Below the pieces are notes generated by a model. That model saw nothing but the letters and a program-made list of their open reading frames with translations. It did no database searches and was not told the origin of the DNA. Shown here piece by piece: positions 33,660 through 41,706 of a DNA stretch of 49,354 nucleotides. The translations under genes and the position numbers were made by a program. How positions within the stretch are numbered: position 1 is the first letter of the stretch; each line of letters opens with the position of its first letter. This stretch comes from Opitutus sp. (GTDB taxonomy: Bacteria; Verrucomicrobiota; Verrucomicrobiia; Opitutales; Opitutaceae). The stretch spans positions 1-49,354 of the forward strand of contig SIBG01000023.1 in assembly GCA_009695305.1 (NCBI GenBank), given 5' to 3'.

Positions 33660-36008
33660 TCAGTAAGTCAGCGAAACCGCGAGGATCGCACTGTGCAGAA
33701 AGCGGTCCACCACGGCGGTCGCGCCGGGCGCCGTGAAGCCCGGCACCGCCGGCTGCGTGGTGCGAAAAATATCGCGGAAGCCGCGCGCCGGCAGCAACGC
33801 GCCGTAGCCCGCCGAGACGACGATGTTCTGCGTGAGCAGCGGGCGCCATTGCACGCCGACGCTCAGGTCGGTGCCGAACGCCTCGTCGGCCTGATTGGTG
33901 AGCAGCACGGCTTTGATCGGCGCGGCGGTGGCGAAGCGGAGGGCGTTGGCGTTGGCGAACGCGCGGAGGCGCGGCGTGAGGTCGGCCTCGACCCCGCAAC
34001 CGAGGAGCAGCAGGCCGGGGTTGACGAAGTTTTGCTGGCCCTCGGTTTTGCTCGTGCGCAGATCGGGCAGCAGACTGAAGCGCTGCTTCAGGCCGAGCGC
34101 CGTGCCGCCGAGATTGAAGCCCTGGCGCGCGTAGTAGCTGAACGGGCCGCCCGTGAAATTCGTGTTGTCGAGGATCGAGGCGAAGCCGGTCGCACGGGTG
34201 TCCCCGGGATGGCGGTCGCCCGAGGCAGAGAGGAACGAGCCCTTGTAGCGCAGCCAGTCGTGGTCGTAGCTGAGCTCGACCGCGGCCATCTGCGCGAAGA
34301 TGTCCACCGGCCGGCCGGCGATGCCGTTGAACCCGTCGCGCCCGAGTACGAGGTAGGCCGCGTGCGAAAGGTTCCAGCGGTCGAGGTGACCGTCGCCCGC
34401 CCAGCCGAGGTAATAGCTGTTCACGCCGTGCGGCAACACGGTGCCGATCGGCGCGGGGCGGACGATGCCGCCGTTGGTGTCGTAGTGGGTGTTCGCGCGG
34501 TCGAAGCTCGCGTGAAAACTGAGCTGCGCGGTGTAGCCGTGCTTCCAGAAATCCTGCCGGTAAACGTTTGCGATGACGACGACCTGGCCGCGGCGGTCGA
34601 AGGTGTTGAGTTCCGAGTTCGTGTCCTTTTCCCGCAGATCGAAGACCGCCGCGTTGTATTGCCAGCGGTTGCTGTCGTAGTTCCCGAAGAAGCGGGCGCC
34701 GAGATTCGTGTCGTTAAAAATGAGCCCGCGAAAATCGCTGTTAAACGTCTGGTGGCCGACCTTCACCGCGTAGAAATCGTAGTTGGCGGAGAGATCGCCG
34801 AGGTGCTTTTCGAAAAACAGCTCCTGCACCGCCAGGTAGTTCTTGGGGCGGACGGTGTGCCGCGAGCCGGAGTAATCGGCCGGCGCGGTGGTGAGGCCGC
34901 GGTTGAGCAGGCCGTCGATGTCACCCGGATTGAGGACTCCGCGGTTGTCGACGGTCACGCCGTGGCCGGCGCCGAGCTGGCCGCGCGGATCGGGCGAGAT
35001 CAATCCGGCCTCGCGGAAACTCACGCGGTTGTAGTTGAAGATGAGTTTGACGCGCACGAGCCACTCGACCGGCTTGAAGACCGTCTCGCCCCTGAAGAGG
35101 TCGGCCTGAAACGCGGCGTTGCCGACCAGGATCTGCGAGCGGTTCTCGCCGTAAAAATCGAAACTGCCGGGCCGCGCCGCGCTCGCCCCGCTCGGCACGG
35201 TGAGCCGGCGATCCTCGGCCACGACATCGCTCGAGGCCGTCAGGTTGAGAAACAAATCCTGGCCATGGATCGGCAGGTCGCCCTTGAGGATGCTCTGGCG
35301 GTAGTGGTGCCAGAGGTCGGGCTTCACGCGGTAGTAGGGCAGCTCGTTGGTGTCGCCGGCGGTGTAGCGGCGCCACGGCTCGAAGCCGGTGCTGCGCCAG
35401 CGGTCGGGCACCGGCGTGGTGTTGGCGGGATAGCCCCGGCCGGCAGCGGTGAGCGGATATTCCTCCGGCGCGTGCCACGCGTTCGGGATGAAGCGATTCT
35501 CGCGCACACGGGCGCGCGGCAGCGCGAGCTCGGCGGGCAACGGATCGCCCTCGCGCCCCGTCTTCGCCGCCGCCGGCGCAAGCTCGAAGCGCGTGCGCTC
35601 GAGCGGCGAGCGCGGCAGCGCGCGGTCGGCGGGCACGGGCTGCTCTTCCGGACGCAGGAGCGGGGGAGTCTCCTGCGTTTTGAAAAACGGAACGTCGGCG
35701 ACAGGCGCGGGCTTGAACGCGGCGCCGGGATCGGGATTGAACCGCGCGGGACTCTGCGCCGGCGTGGCGCTCTCGGGCTCGCGGCGCAGTTGGAGCCGCG
35801 GCTCGCCGGTCGGCGGGAGCGCCGGGATCGGCGCGCCGGGATCGGTGGGCGTGGCCGCGGGCGCGGACGGCGGCGGAGTCTTGGTTTCGTGCTGGGAGCC
35901 GCGGGGCTCATCGAGGGGTGTCCCGCGCTCGCCGGGCGCGGGCTCGGCGGCGAACGCCGCCACCGCGAACCAAAGTCCGGCTCCAACTACGCCGCCCCGC
36001 GCAATCAT
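33660..36008 (-). CDS. Putative outer-membrane beta-barrel (porin-like) of an electron conduit
   Basis: A 782-residue exported protein. ATG 36008 overlaps the stop of the upstream cytochrome gene (ATGA), and the signal peptide is GVVGAGLWFAVAAFAAEP. Residues about 22-200 are Pro/Ala-rich with low complexity, as in a periplasmic linker. From about 250 the sequence alternates polar and hydrophobic residues in strand-sized blocks rich in Tyr, Phe and Asn (for example LVRVKLIFNYNRVSF, NYDFYAVKVGHQTFNSD), and it ends SAILAVSLTY with a terminal aromatic, as in outer-membrane barrels. It has no heme motif. Lying between two decaheme genes, it could be the porin of a porin-cytochrome conduit, analogous to MtrB by position only. 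I do not recognise a named family. Confidence 0.72.
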   Translation of the reverse strand: MIARGGVVGAGLWFAVAAFAAEPAPGERGTPLDEPRGSQHETKTPPPSAPAATPTDPGAPIPALPPTGEPRLQLRREPESATPAQSPARFNPDPGAAFKPAPVADVPFFKTQETPPLLRPEEQPVPADRALPRSPLERTRFELAPAAAKTGREGDPLPAELALPRARVRENRFIPNAWHAPEEYPLTAAGRGYPANTTPVPDRWRSTGFEPWRRYTAGDTNELPYYRVKPDLWHHYRQSILKGDLPIHGQDLFLNLTASSDVVAEDRRLTVPSGASAARPGSFDFYGENRSQILVGNAAFQADLFRGETVFKPVEWLVRVKLIFNYNRVSFREAGLISPDPRGQLGAGHGVTVDNRGVLNPGDIDGLLNRGLTTAPADYSGSRHTVRPKNYLAVQELFFEKHLGDLSANYDFYAVKVGHQTFNSDFRGLIFNDTNLGARFFGNYDSNRWQYNAAVFDLREKDTNSELNTFDRRGQVVVIANVYRQDFWKHGYTAQLSFHASFDRANTHYDTNGGIVRPAPIGTVLPHGVNSYYLGWAGDGHLDRWNLSHAAYLVLGRDGFNGIAGRPVDIFAQMAAVELSYDHDWLRYKGSFLSASGDRHPGDTRATGFASILDNTNFTGGPFSYYARQGFNLGGTALGLKQRFSLLPDLRTSKTEGQQNFVNPGLLLLGCGVEADLTPRLRAFANANALRFATAAPIKAVLLTNQADEAFGTDLSVGVQWRPLLTQNIVVSAGYGALLPARGFRDIFRTTQPAVPGFTAPGATAVVDRFLHSAILAVSLTY

Positions 36009-37717
36009 GGCCGCGCCCCCGCCGATTTCGCCAGGGGCAGCAGCGCCGGCGGCTGGTTGTGATACGTGTGGCAGACGGTGCAACCCGCCGCGGCGCCACC
36101 CTTCGGGCCGTGGCACTGGGTGCAACTCTGGATGCCCGGAATCAGAATGTCGGAAGTCCGCTCGCTCGTCCCGGCCGCGGTGTGGCACTCGGCGCAAGCC
36201 ATCGTGCCGTGTTTGGCGTGACTGAACCTGGCGTGCAGCAGCCAGCGGTCCGGGATGCGCGGTGGCGTGACGACGGGCGCGGCATTTTCCCGCGGCGTCA
36301 CCGTGTGGCAGTAGGCGCAGCCGGCGAACTTGGCCCGGGTGGCGGACGGCAGGCCGGCGATCCGGGGCGAGGGCCCGGTCGTGCCATCGCTGAAAAACAC
36401 CGTGCGCTCCAAGTCCTCGCCCGTGCGGATCCGGTCACGGAGGTCGCGCATCTGGGCGGCGACGAAGTCGGCGAGCGCACGCGCGCCACTCAGGCCGAGG
36501 TTGCGTGCGGCGTGGTCGGCGTATTGCGTCGGAAGGCTTCGGAGGTAGGCGCGGGTCAGCGCGGCGTCGCCGTGCGGCAGCGTCATGCCGGGGTTGCGCT
36601 CGTCGAAGTTGAGCGCGTGACAGGCGCGGCAGTTCCGCTCGAAGGTCACCCGCTGCATGAACGCCCCGGAGACATCGGGCTGGTGGCAGTCGGCGCACGC
36701 GAGCGCCCGGCCGTTGACCAGCGGAATGCCGTTGGAGCCGAGGTGGAGCTGGTGGTTGAACTTGAGCGGATCGCTGTCGGTCTGGCCCGGGCGCACCGCC
36801 TGAAACTCAGGATGATCGCCGGCGAAACTTTTGATCGTCGCTGTGAAGCCTTCCGGCGGGCGCCGGCTGGCGAACGCCACCCCCCCCGGCGCGGGCCGGT
36901 CGGGGAGCAAAGCCGCGGGCAGCCCCAGCGCTTTGCGGGCGGACGCCTGCATCTCAGCGGCGTTGCCGTGACACGCCGCGCAGTTCCCGGCATCCACCCG
37001 GTCCAGCCCGGTCGGTCCCTGGTGATCGAGGTGGCAGGCCGAGCAGGCCATTTTATTCACGACCGACGGGTGGTGCATCGACTGGCGCCCGTGACACGCG
37101 AGGCACGAGCGATCCATCCGTGAAAAATCCCTGGGATGCTCGCCGACGAGCCGATCCAGCGTGAGCGAGGTCCGGGCCGCCCGCACCGCCGCCTGCGTGA
37201 GCCCGCCGAAGTCGTCCGTGGCCTCCACGTGGCACAGCACGCAGCCCTGGCCACCCCCTTGTTTCGCCGCGAGCATCTCAAACCGCGGCCCCGAGTGATG
37301 CTGCGAAAGCGGCGACGGGTTGAGGAAGGATTCGCGGAAGTTTTTGCCGAAGCCGATCAGCAGCACCGCCATCGACAGCGCGATCACGCTGCGGACCACG
37401 AGGCCGCGCTTCGCGCGAATGCTGCGGACCGGCTGGCATTTCGTGATGGACTTGCAGCAGGTGCCGTCCGGGTTGGGGCCGCTTTCGCAAGTGCCGCCCC
37501 ACTCTTTCGGCCGCGTGCATTTCCATGTGCCCTTGGTTTCGCCCTCCTTCTTCAGGAGCAGCGGCTGGCACTCCGTGGTGGCGCGGCACTCGCCGCCCGG
37601 GCTCGGCCCGATGCGGCACGGGCAACCCTCGCACGCATGGCCGCAAACCCACGGCTGGTTCGGCCGCTCGTAGCGATTTTCGTCAAAATCCGGCGAAGGC
37701 ACCCGACCGATACTCAT
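36005..37717 (-). CDS. Membrane-anchored decaheme cytochrome c with Cys-rich N-terminal domain
   Basis: A 570-residue protein in three parts. Residues 1-97 hold eleven cysteines (25, 29, 32, 34, 44, 50, 67, 77, 87, 88, 94) in two similar halves, GPSPGGECRATTECQP and GPNPDGTCCKSITKCQP; none forms CxxCH. A membrane helix follows (about 109-124; SVIALSMAVLLIGFG). The remainder has ten CxxCH motifs, the first at Cys159 (CVLCH) and the last CTVCH near the C-terminus. If the heme part is periplasmic, as cytochrome c assembly requires, the Cys-rich part faces the cytoplasm and may bind a metal or Fe-S cluster. The start overlaps the cytochrome b stop and the end overlaps the barrel start (both ATGA). 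It probably passes electrons from the inner membrane across the periplasm. Confidence 0.9.
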   Translation of the reverse strand: MSIGRVPSPDFDENRYERPNQPWVCGHACEGCPCRIGPSPGGECRATTECQPLLLKKEGETKGTWKCTRPKEWGGTCESGPNPDGTCCKSITKCQPVRSIRAKRGLVVRSVIALSMAVLLIGFGKNFRESFLNPSPLSQHHSGPRFEMLAAKQGGGQGCVLCHVEATDDFGGLTQAAVRAARTSLTLDRLVGEHPRDFSRMDRSCLACHGRQSMHHPSVVNKMACSACHLDHQGPTGLDRVDAGNCAACHGNAAEMQASARKALGLPAALLPDRPAPGGVAFASRRPPEGFTATIKSFAGDHPEFQAVRPGQTDSDPLKFNHQLHLGSNGIPLVNGRALACADCHQPDVSGAFMQRVTFERNCRACHALNFDERNPGMTLPHGDAALTRAYLRSLPTQYADHAARNLGLSGARALADFVAAQMRDLRDRIRTGEDLERTVFFSDGTTGPSPRIAGLPSATRAKFAGCAYCHTVTPRENAAPVVTPPRIPDRWLLHARFSHAKHGTMACAECHTAAGTSERTSDILIPGIQSCTQCHGPKGGAAAGCTVCHTYHNQPPALLPLAKSAGARP

Positions 37718-38544
37718 CGAGCACCTCCCGAAAACGCATAGACAATCACGACGTGAGCGACGCTAAACACGAGCAACCCGTAAGTGAGCGGGATGTGGAC
37801 GAAGAGCCAGCCCTTCATCACGATCTGCGCGGCGCGGTGAAAATCCAGCATATCTTTCTGCCGGACCAGCTCGCCCAGCGCCGCCGCCGTCTTTTTCTCG
37901 GCCGCGTTCATGAAACGATCGACCTCGGCGATCTGGCCGAGCAACTGGTTGAGCGGCCGGTGCGAGCCGACGAGGTGGGAGCTGAAATTGGCCGGGTGGC
38001 TGAAAAAATCCGCGAGGCGGGCCTCGTAGAAACCCGCGAGGGTGGCGGCCTGGGCGCCGGCGACGCCACCCAGCACCAGTTTTTCCGCCTGCAACCGCAG
38101 GTCGCGGCGAATGACGGGAATGCGCTCGAAGGGCACCTCGCCGCCGGCCGTGGTGAGCCGTTTCGGCACCGTGCGCGAAAGCCACCAGCCGAAGATCCCG
38201 CTCAGCGTCACTCCGGCGAACAGCAGCGCGAGCGTCGTCTCGAAGCCGCCTTGCGGCCGGTGCCACCGGAGGTGAAGCAGAAACACCAAGCCGGTGAACA
38301 GCCCGATGTAGAGATGCGCCTGCAACCACAGCCGTGAGCTGATGACGGGAATGAACGAGAACTTCTTCCGCAGGTTGTAGAGCGTCAGATAAATCATCAG
38401 GCCGAACAACCCCCAGCCGGTGAGGTAAACGAGATGCGGGCGCGTGGCGCTGAGCCGGGCGAACGCAACCAGCGTCAGGCCGCAGGCCACGGCGAGCGTT
38501 AGCATCAGCAAAATCCGGTGAAGGGTGCGGCGGTGGAGCGTCAT
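37714..38544 (-). CDS. Membrane di-heme b-type cytochrome
   Basis: A 276-residue inner-membrane protein with about five hydrophobic helices (near 11-31, 38-56, 73-92, 104-124, 246-270). Two helices carry His pairs spaced 14 residues apart, His77/His91 (AHLYIGLFTGLVFLLH) and His250/His264 (HIPLTYGLLVFSVAH), the classic spacing for two b hemes stacked across the membrane. ATG 38544 overlaps the stop of the upstream Fe-S gene; a longer in-frame reading to 38877 is a shadow of that gene. It probably accepts electrons from the Fe-S protein on the cytoplasmic side and hands them to the decaheme cytochrome encoded next. I cannot assign it to a named family with confidence. Confidence 0.82.
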   Translation of the reverse strand: MTLHRRTLHRILLMLTLAVACGLTLVAFARLSATRPHLVYLTGWGLFGLMIYLTLYNLRKKFSFIPVISSRLWLQAHLYIGLFTGLVFLLHLRWHRPQGGFETTLALLFAGVTLSGIFGWWLSRTVPKRLTTAGGEVPFERIPVIRRDLRLQAEKLVLGGVAGAQAATLAGFYEARLADFFSHPANFSSHLVGSHRPLNQLLGQIAEVDRFMNAAEKKTAAALGELVRQKDMLDFHRAAQIVMKGWLFVHIPLTYGLLVFSVAHVVIVYAFSGGAR

Positions 38545-40292
38545 CGGTGGAGCCACGCCGCGAGTTCGTCGAGGGTGTTCAGGTTGAGCCGCTGGAGAGC
38601 GTCGTGCGGGCAGGCGCGCTCGCAGGCCGGTCCGCCCATTTGATCGACGCAGAGATCGCACTTGGTGGCCTTGAGAATCGGCTTGGCATCGCTCGCGACG
38701 AGAATCTCGCCGGTGTCGTCGCGGGTCTCGACCATGCGGATGTTGCCATAGGGGCAGTTGTTCGCGCAGGCGGTGCAGCCGATGCAGGTGGCCGGGTTGA
38801 CCACCACCTGGCCACCGAAAGAATCGCGGTGGATGGCGCCGGTCGGGCAGCCGATCATGCAGACCGGGTCGGTGCAATGCATGCAGGCCTGCGCCACCAT
38901 GACGTTTTCATGGATCGGGCCGTGGCGGAGGAAGCGGGGATTGTTGTCGTGCGTGGCGGCGCAGGCGCGCACGCAGTCGTCGCAGCGCGTGCAACGATCA
39001 AGGTTGATCAGCATCGCCTCGGTGCCGTTGAAGAAACGGTTCTGGGTGAGAAACTCCATCATCTCCGGCCCGATCTGCGCACCGTCCGCGGCGCTGGCGG
39101 CCGGCGCCCGGGGTGGGTCCGCGCGGCGGGCAAACGGCGACCGGGTACCCTCGGCCTCCGCGATCGGCGCCGGCAGCTTGTTCGCCGGCAGCGAGGGCAG
39201 CACGAACTGCTCGATAATGGCCGCGGGAATCACGAGGATGTGGGTGTAGCCCATCACGCGCAGGGTGTATTGCAGGGTGACGGGCTGGCCGGGGTGGCTC
39301 CAGTTGTGCGCGATCTCGTCGAAGCCGTAAACCTGCCCGGCCCCGAGGTAGTTCAACGTGCGGTTGCCCGCGCCGTAGCGCTGCGTCACGCGCGCAAAGC
39401 CGGTGCGCACGATGATCACGCTGTTCGGGTAGTCTTCCTCGGCGGCGACGACCTGCTCCTTCGCCGCTGGCGCGCCGGACTTCGCCATGTCCTTGAACTT
39501 CCCGGACCACTCGTAGTCGCCGTAGGTTTCGAATTGGGTCGCGGCCGCGACTTTCTTCTTCGCGTCCTCCGAGAGATACTTCATCAGCGGGATTTCGGAA
39601 AGGGCGGTGGACAGCGCTCGCTCGCGGTAGATGCGGTCGATGTAGGCCCGCAGCTTCGGGTCGAATTTCATCAGGTCGCGCAAACCCTGCCAGCGGATCT
39701 CCAGCAGCTCGGTGCCTTCGTCGCGCGCAAATATCGTCGCCGTGCGCGGGATGCGGGAGAGCGCCGCGATCTCCCCGAAAAACGCGCCGGCCTCGAGGCT
39801 GGCCGTCCGGTGCTTGTTCAACACGGCCGGGATGTCCTGCAGGATGATGTGGATCTCGTCCTTCCCGCCCTTGCCCTTCGTCGTCACGACGCCCTTGCGC
39901 GCACTTTTGGGCAACACTTCGGGTTCGGCGGGATTGCTCCAGAGCTGGGCGATCGCGCGAAAAATCCCGCGGCGCTTCGACTCGCGGCGGCCCACGGCGG
40001 AAGGCGGCAGGGCCGGGGCGATGATCACCTGGCCGGCGCCGGTGAGCACCATGAACGCCGAGTTGCCGTAGTCACCCTCGCGCACGATGATCTCGCCCGC
40101 CTTGAAGCGGCGGATGCACGTGTCGTTCTTGAGGATTTCCCGGAGCGGGGCCGATCCGGGAAAACTCTCCGGATTCATCTCGTTGAACGGCGACACCGTC
40201 AGCAGCCGCGCCGCGTCGGCCTCGGTCATGTCGTCGCTGAAGGCGGCGTCCCAGCGACGGGGGCGGCCCAAGGAGGGAGCGATGGTGGTCAT
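38541..40292 (-). CDS. Ferredoxin with two cyclic-nucleotide-binding-type domains and four [4Fe-4S] sites
   Basis: A 583-residue soluble protein. Two cNMP-binding-type domains cover about 50-215 (GDYGNSAFMVLTGAGQVII, FFGEIAALSRIPRTATIFAR) and about 225-375 (NSVIIVRTGFARVTQRYG). The C-terminal part (about 425-560) has four Cys clusters: CTRCDDCVRAC, CMHCTDPVCMIGCP, CIGCTACANNCP and CDLCVDQMGGPACERACP. This is the pattern of the four-cluster subunits of DMSO reductase-type and hydrogenase complexes. I chose ATG 40292, whose A is shared with the upstream TGA stop, over TTG 40295. It probably links the flavoprotein to the cytochrome b, perhaps gated by a cyclic nucleotide. The first domain contains the phosphate-loop-like PRTAT; the second looks degenerate. 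Confidence 0.92.
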   Translation of the reverse strand: MTTIAPSLGRPRRWDAAFSDDMTEADAARLLTVSPFNEMNPESFPGSAPLREILKNDTCIRRFKAGEIIVREGDYGNSAFMVLTGAGQVIIAPALPPSAVGRRESKRRGIFRAIAQLWSNPAEPEVLPKSARKGVVTTKGKGGKDEIHIILQDIPAVLNKHRTASLEAGAFFGEIAALSRIPRTATIFARDEGTELLEIRWQGLRDLMKFDPKLRAYIDRIYRERALSTALSEIPLMKYLSEDAKKKVAAATQFETYGDYEWSGKFKDMAKSGAPAAKEQVVAAEEDYPNSVIIVRTGFARVTQRYGAGNRTLNYLGAGQVYGFDEIAHNWSHPGQPVTLQYTLRVMGYTHILVIPAAIIEQFVLPSLPANKLPAPIAEAEGTRSPFARRADPPRAPAASAADGAQIGPEMMEFLTQNRFFNGTEAMLINLDRCTRCDDCVRACAATHDNNPRFLRHGPIHENVMVAQACMHCTDPVCMIGCPTGAIHRDSFGGQVVVNPATCIGCTACANNCPYGNIRMVETRDDTGEILVASDAKPILKATKCDLCVDQMGGPACERACPHDALQRLNLNTLDELAAWLHR

Positions 40293-41578
40293 CAAGCGTC
40301 GATGATGAGATTACCCTTGGGCTTGCAAATGCAGGTGAGGCAGGAGCCCGCTTCCACGTCGGGGGGCGGACCCGCGTATTCCACGTCGCCGGACTTGATG
40401 GCGACAAGGCAGGAACCACAACTGCCGGCGCGGCAGCCGGCATCGATCTTCACGCCGTGTTCCTCGGCGAGCGCCAGGACCGAGTCGTGCGCGCCCGTCC
40501 ACGTCGCGAGCTTTCCGCTCTTCGCAAACTTGATCTCGAACGTCGCGATCGGGCCGGCCGCGGCCTCGACCTTCGCCGGGGCTTTCTTTTTCACCGACGC
40601 CGGGCCGAACGCCTCGAAATGCACCCACGCGTCCGGCACGCCCCACGCCTCCAGGTCGGAGGTGATCGTTTCCATGAACGGTCCGGGGCCGCAGAGGAAA
40701 TAATCGTAGTTGTTCGACGGCAGCAGTTGCTTGAACAGCTCCACCGACACGCGACCCTCGTGTTGGTAGTCGCGCCCGAGGACGTCCGTCGGCGCCGGCT
40801 TCGAGTAGCACACGTGCAGATGCACGTTCGGATTCTTCGTCGCGATCTCGGCCATATAGCTCTTGAACGTATGATCGGCACTGCTGCGCGCACCGAAGAA
40901 GAACCAGATTTCGCGCGTGTCGCCGGCCTCCGTCAGCGCATTGGCCATCGTGACCATCGGCGTGACGCCGATGCCGCCGGAGATCAGCACCACGGGGCGC
41001 GCCTTCTCCATGTCGAGGTAGAAATGACCCGAGGGCGCCTTGACGTCGAGAATGTCGCCCTCGTTGACCTGATCGCAGAAGAACGACGAGCCCTGCCCCG
41101 GCGGATGCTCCGTCTTCGGCGGCGGCAGGCAGCGCTTGATCGTCACCCGATAGTGCGTGCTGCGCCCGCAGTCGGAGAGCGAATAACAGCGCACGAGCGG
41201 TTTGCCCAAACCCGGCACCGCGAGCTGGAAGGTCAGATACTGGCCCGGCTTGAACGGCGGGAGCGGCTTGGCGTCGTGCGGTTTGAGGTGAAACGAAAAC
41301 GTATCGGCCGCCTCGTTGATTTTCTTCTCCACCGTGAATTTGCGCAGACCGTTCCACGCCGACTTCGCCTGCTCCACGGTCTCGATGCGCCGCTCGGCGG
41401 CCCTGATGTCGAGCCGGAGACGCTCGCGACCCAGTTCACCGTTCACGCGCTCGTAATACAAACGTCGGGCGCTGCCCAGCACGAGCAGGCCGACCTGAAT
41501 GGTCAGGGCACCGATAATGAACCAGCCGACGGTCAGCGCCGGCTGATCGAGCAACAGACGAAAGTTCTCTGCGAACAT
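40292..41578 (-). CDS. Membrane-anchored FAD/NAD(P)H oxidoreductase with C-terminal 2Fe-2S ferredoxin domain
   Basis: A 428-residue electron-entry protein. An N-terminal membrane helix (about 16-36; VGWFIIGALTIQVGLLVLGS) is followed by a charged helical linker. A ferredoxin-NADP reductase-type domain (about 80-330) has the flavin motif RCYSLSD, the nucleotide motif ISGGIGVTPMV and CGPGPFMETI. The C-terminal plant-type 2Fe-2S domain (about 345-428) has CRAGSCGSC with the fourth Cys in CLTC. The overall order (anchor, FNR, ferredoxin at the end) differs from NqrF, where the ferredoxin comes before the FNR. It is the first gene of the six-gene operon, transcribed from 41578. It should oxidise NAD(P)H at the cytoplasmic face and feed the Fe-S protein encoded next. 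Confidence 0.94.
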   Translation of the reverse strand: MFAENFRLLLDQPALTVGWFIIGALTIQVGLLVLGSARRLYYERVNGELGRERLRLDIRAAERRIETVEQAKSAWNGLRKFTVEKKINEAADTFSFHLKPHDAKPLPPFKPGQYLTFQLAVPGLGKPLVRCYSLSDCGRSTHYRVTIKRCLPPPKTEHPPGQGSSFFCDQVNEGDILDVKAPSGHFYLDMEKARPVVLISGGIGVTPMVTMANALTEAGDTREIWFFFGARSSADHTFKSYMAEIATKNPNVHLHVCYSKPAPTDVLGRDYQHEGRVSVELFKQLLPSNNYDYFLCGPGPFMETITSDLEAWGVPDAWVHFEAFGPASVKKKAPAKVEAAAGPIATFEIKFAKSGKLATWTGAHDSVLALAEEHGVKIDAGCRAGSCGSCLVAIKSGDVEYAGPPPDVEAGSCLTCICKPKGNLIIDA

Positions 41579-41706
41579 GGTAGAAGTGGAAGTTTGCCCG
41601 AGGCCAACTCACAGAAAGCTGGCCACCATCCGGGAACTCTGACAGGAATAGACATATTCTTGAGGGGAACTGCCTCCTCAACGCCATTCTAATTCCCACA
41701 ATTTTA
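41579..41706. promoter_or_regulatory. Divergent promoter region of the redox operon
   Basis: This 128-bp region separates the start of the six-gene operon from the divergent tetraheme cytochrome gene. It is less GC-rich than its surroundings, as expected for promoters. A small inverted repeat (ttgagg 41660-41665 / cctcaa 41676-41681) could be an operator. No promoter boxes were assigned. Confidence 0.45.

Noticed and set aside
33210..36062. A 950-codon plus-strand frame opposite the outer-membrane barrel
   Set aside because: It spans the boundary of two minus-strand genes and has shadow-like composition.
40293..40295. TTG start for the Fe-S/cNMP gene
   Set aside because: The ATG immediately after it (40290-40292) is the better codon and gives a clean TGATG junction with the upstream stop.
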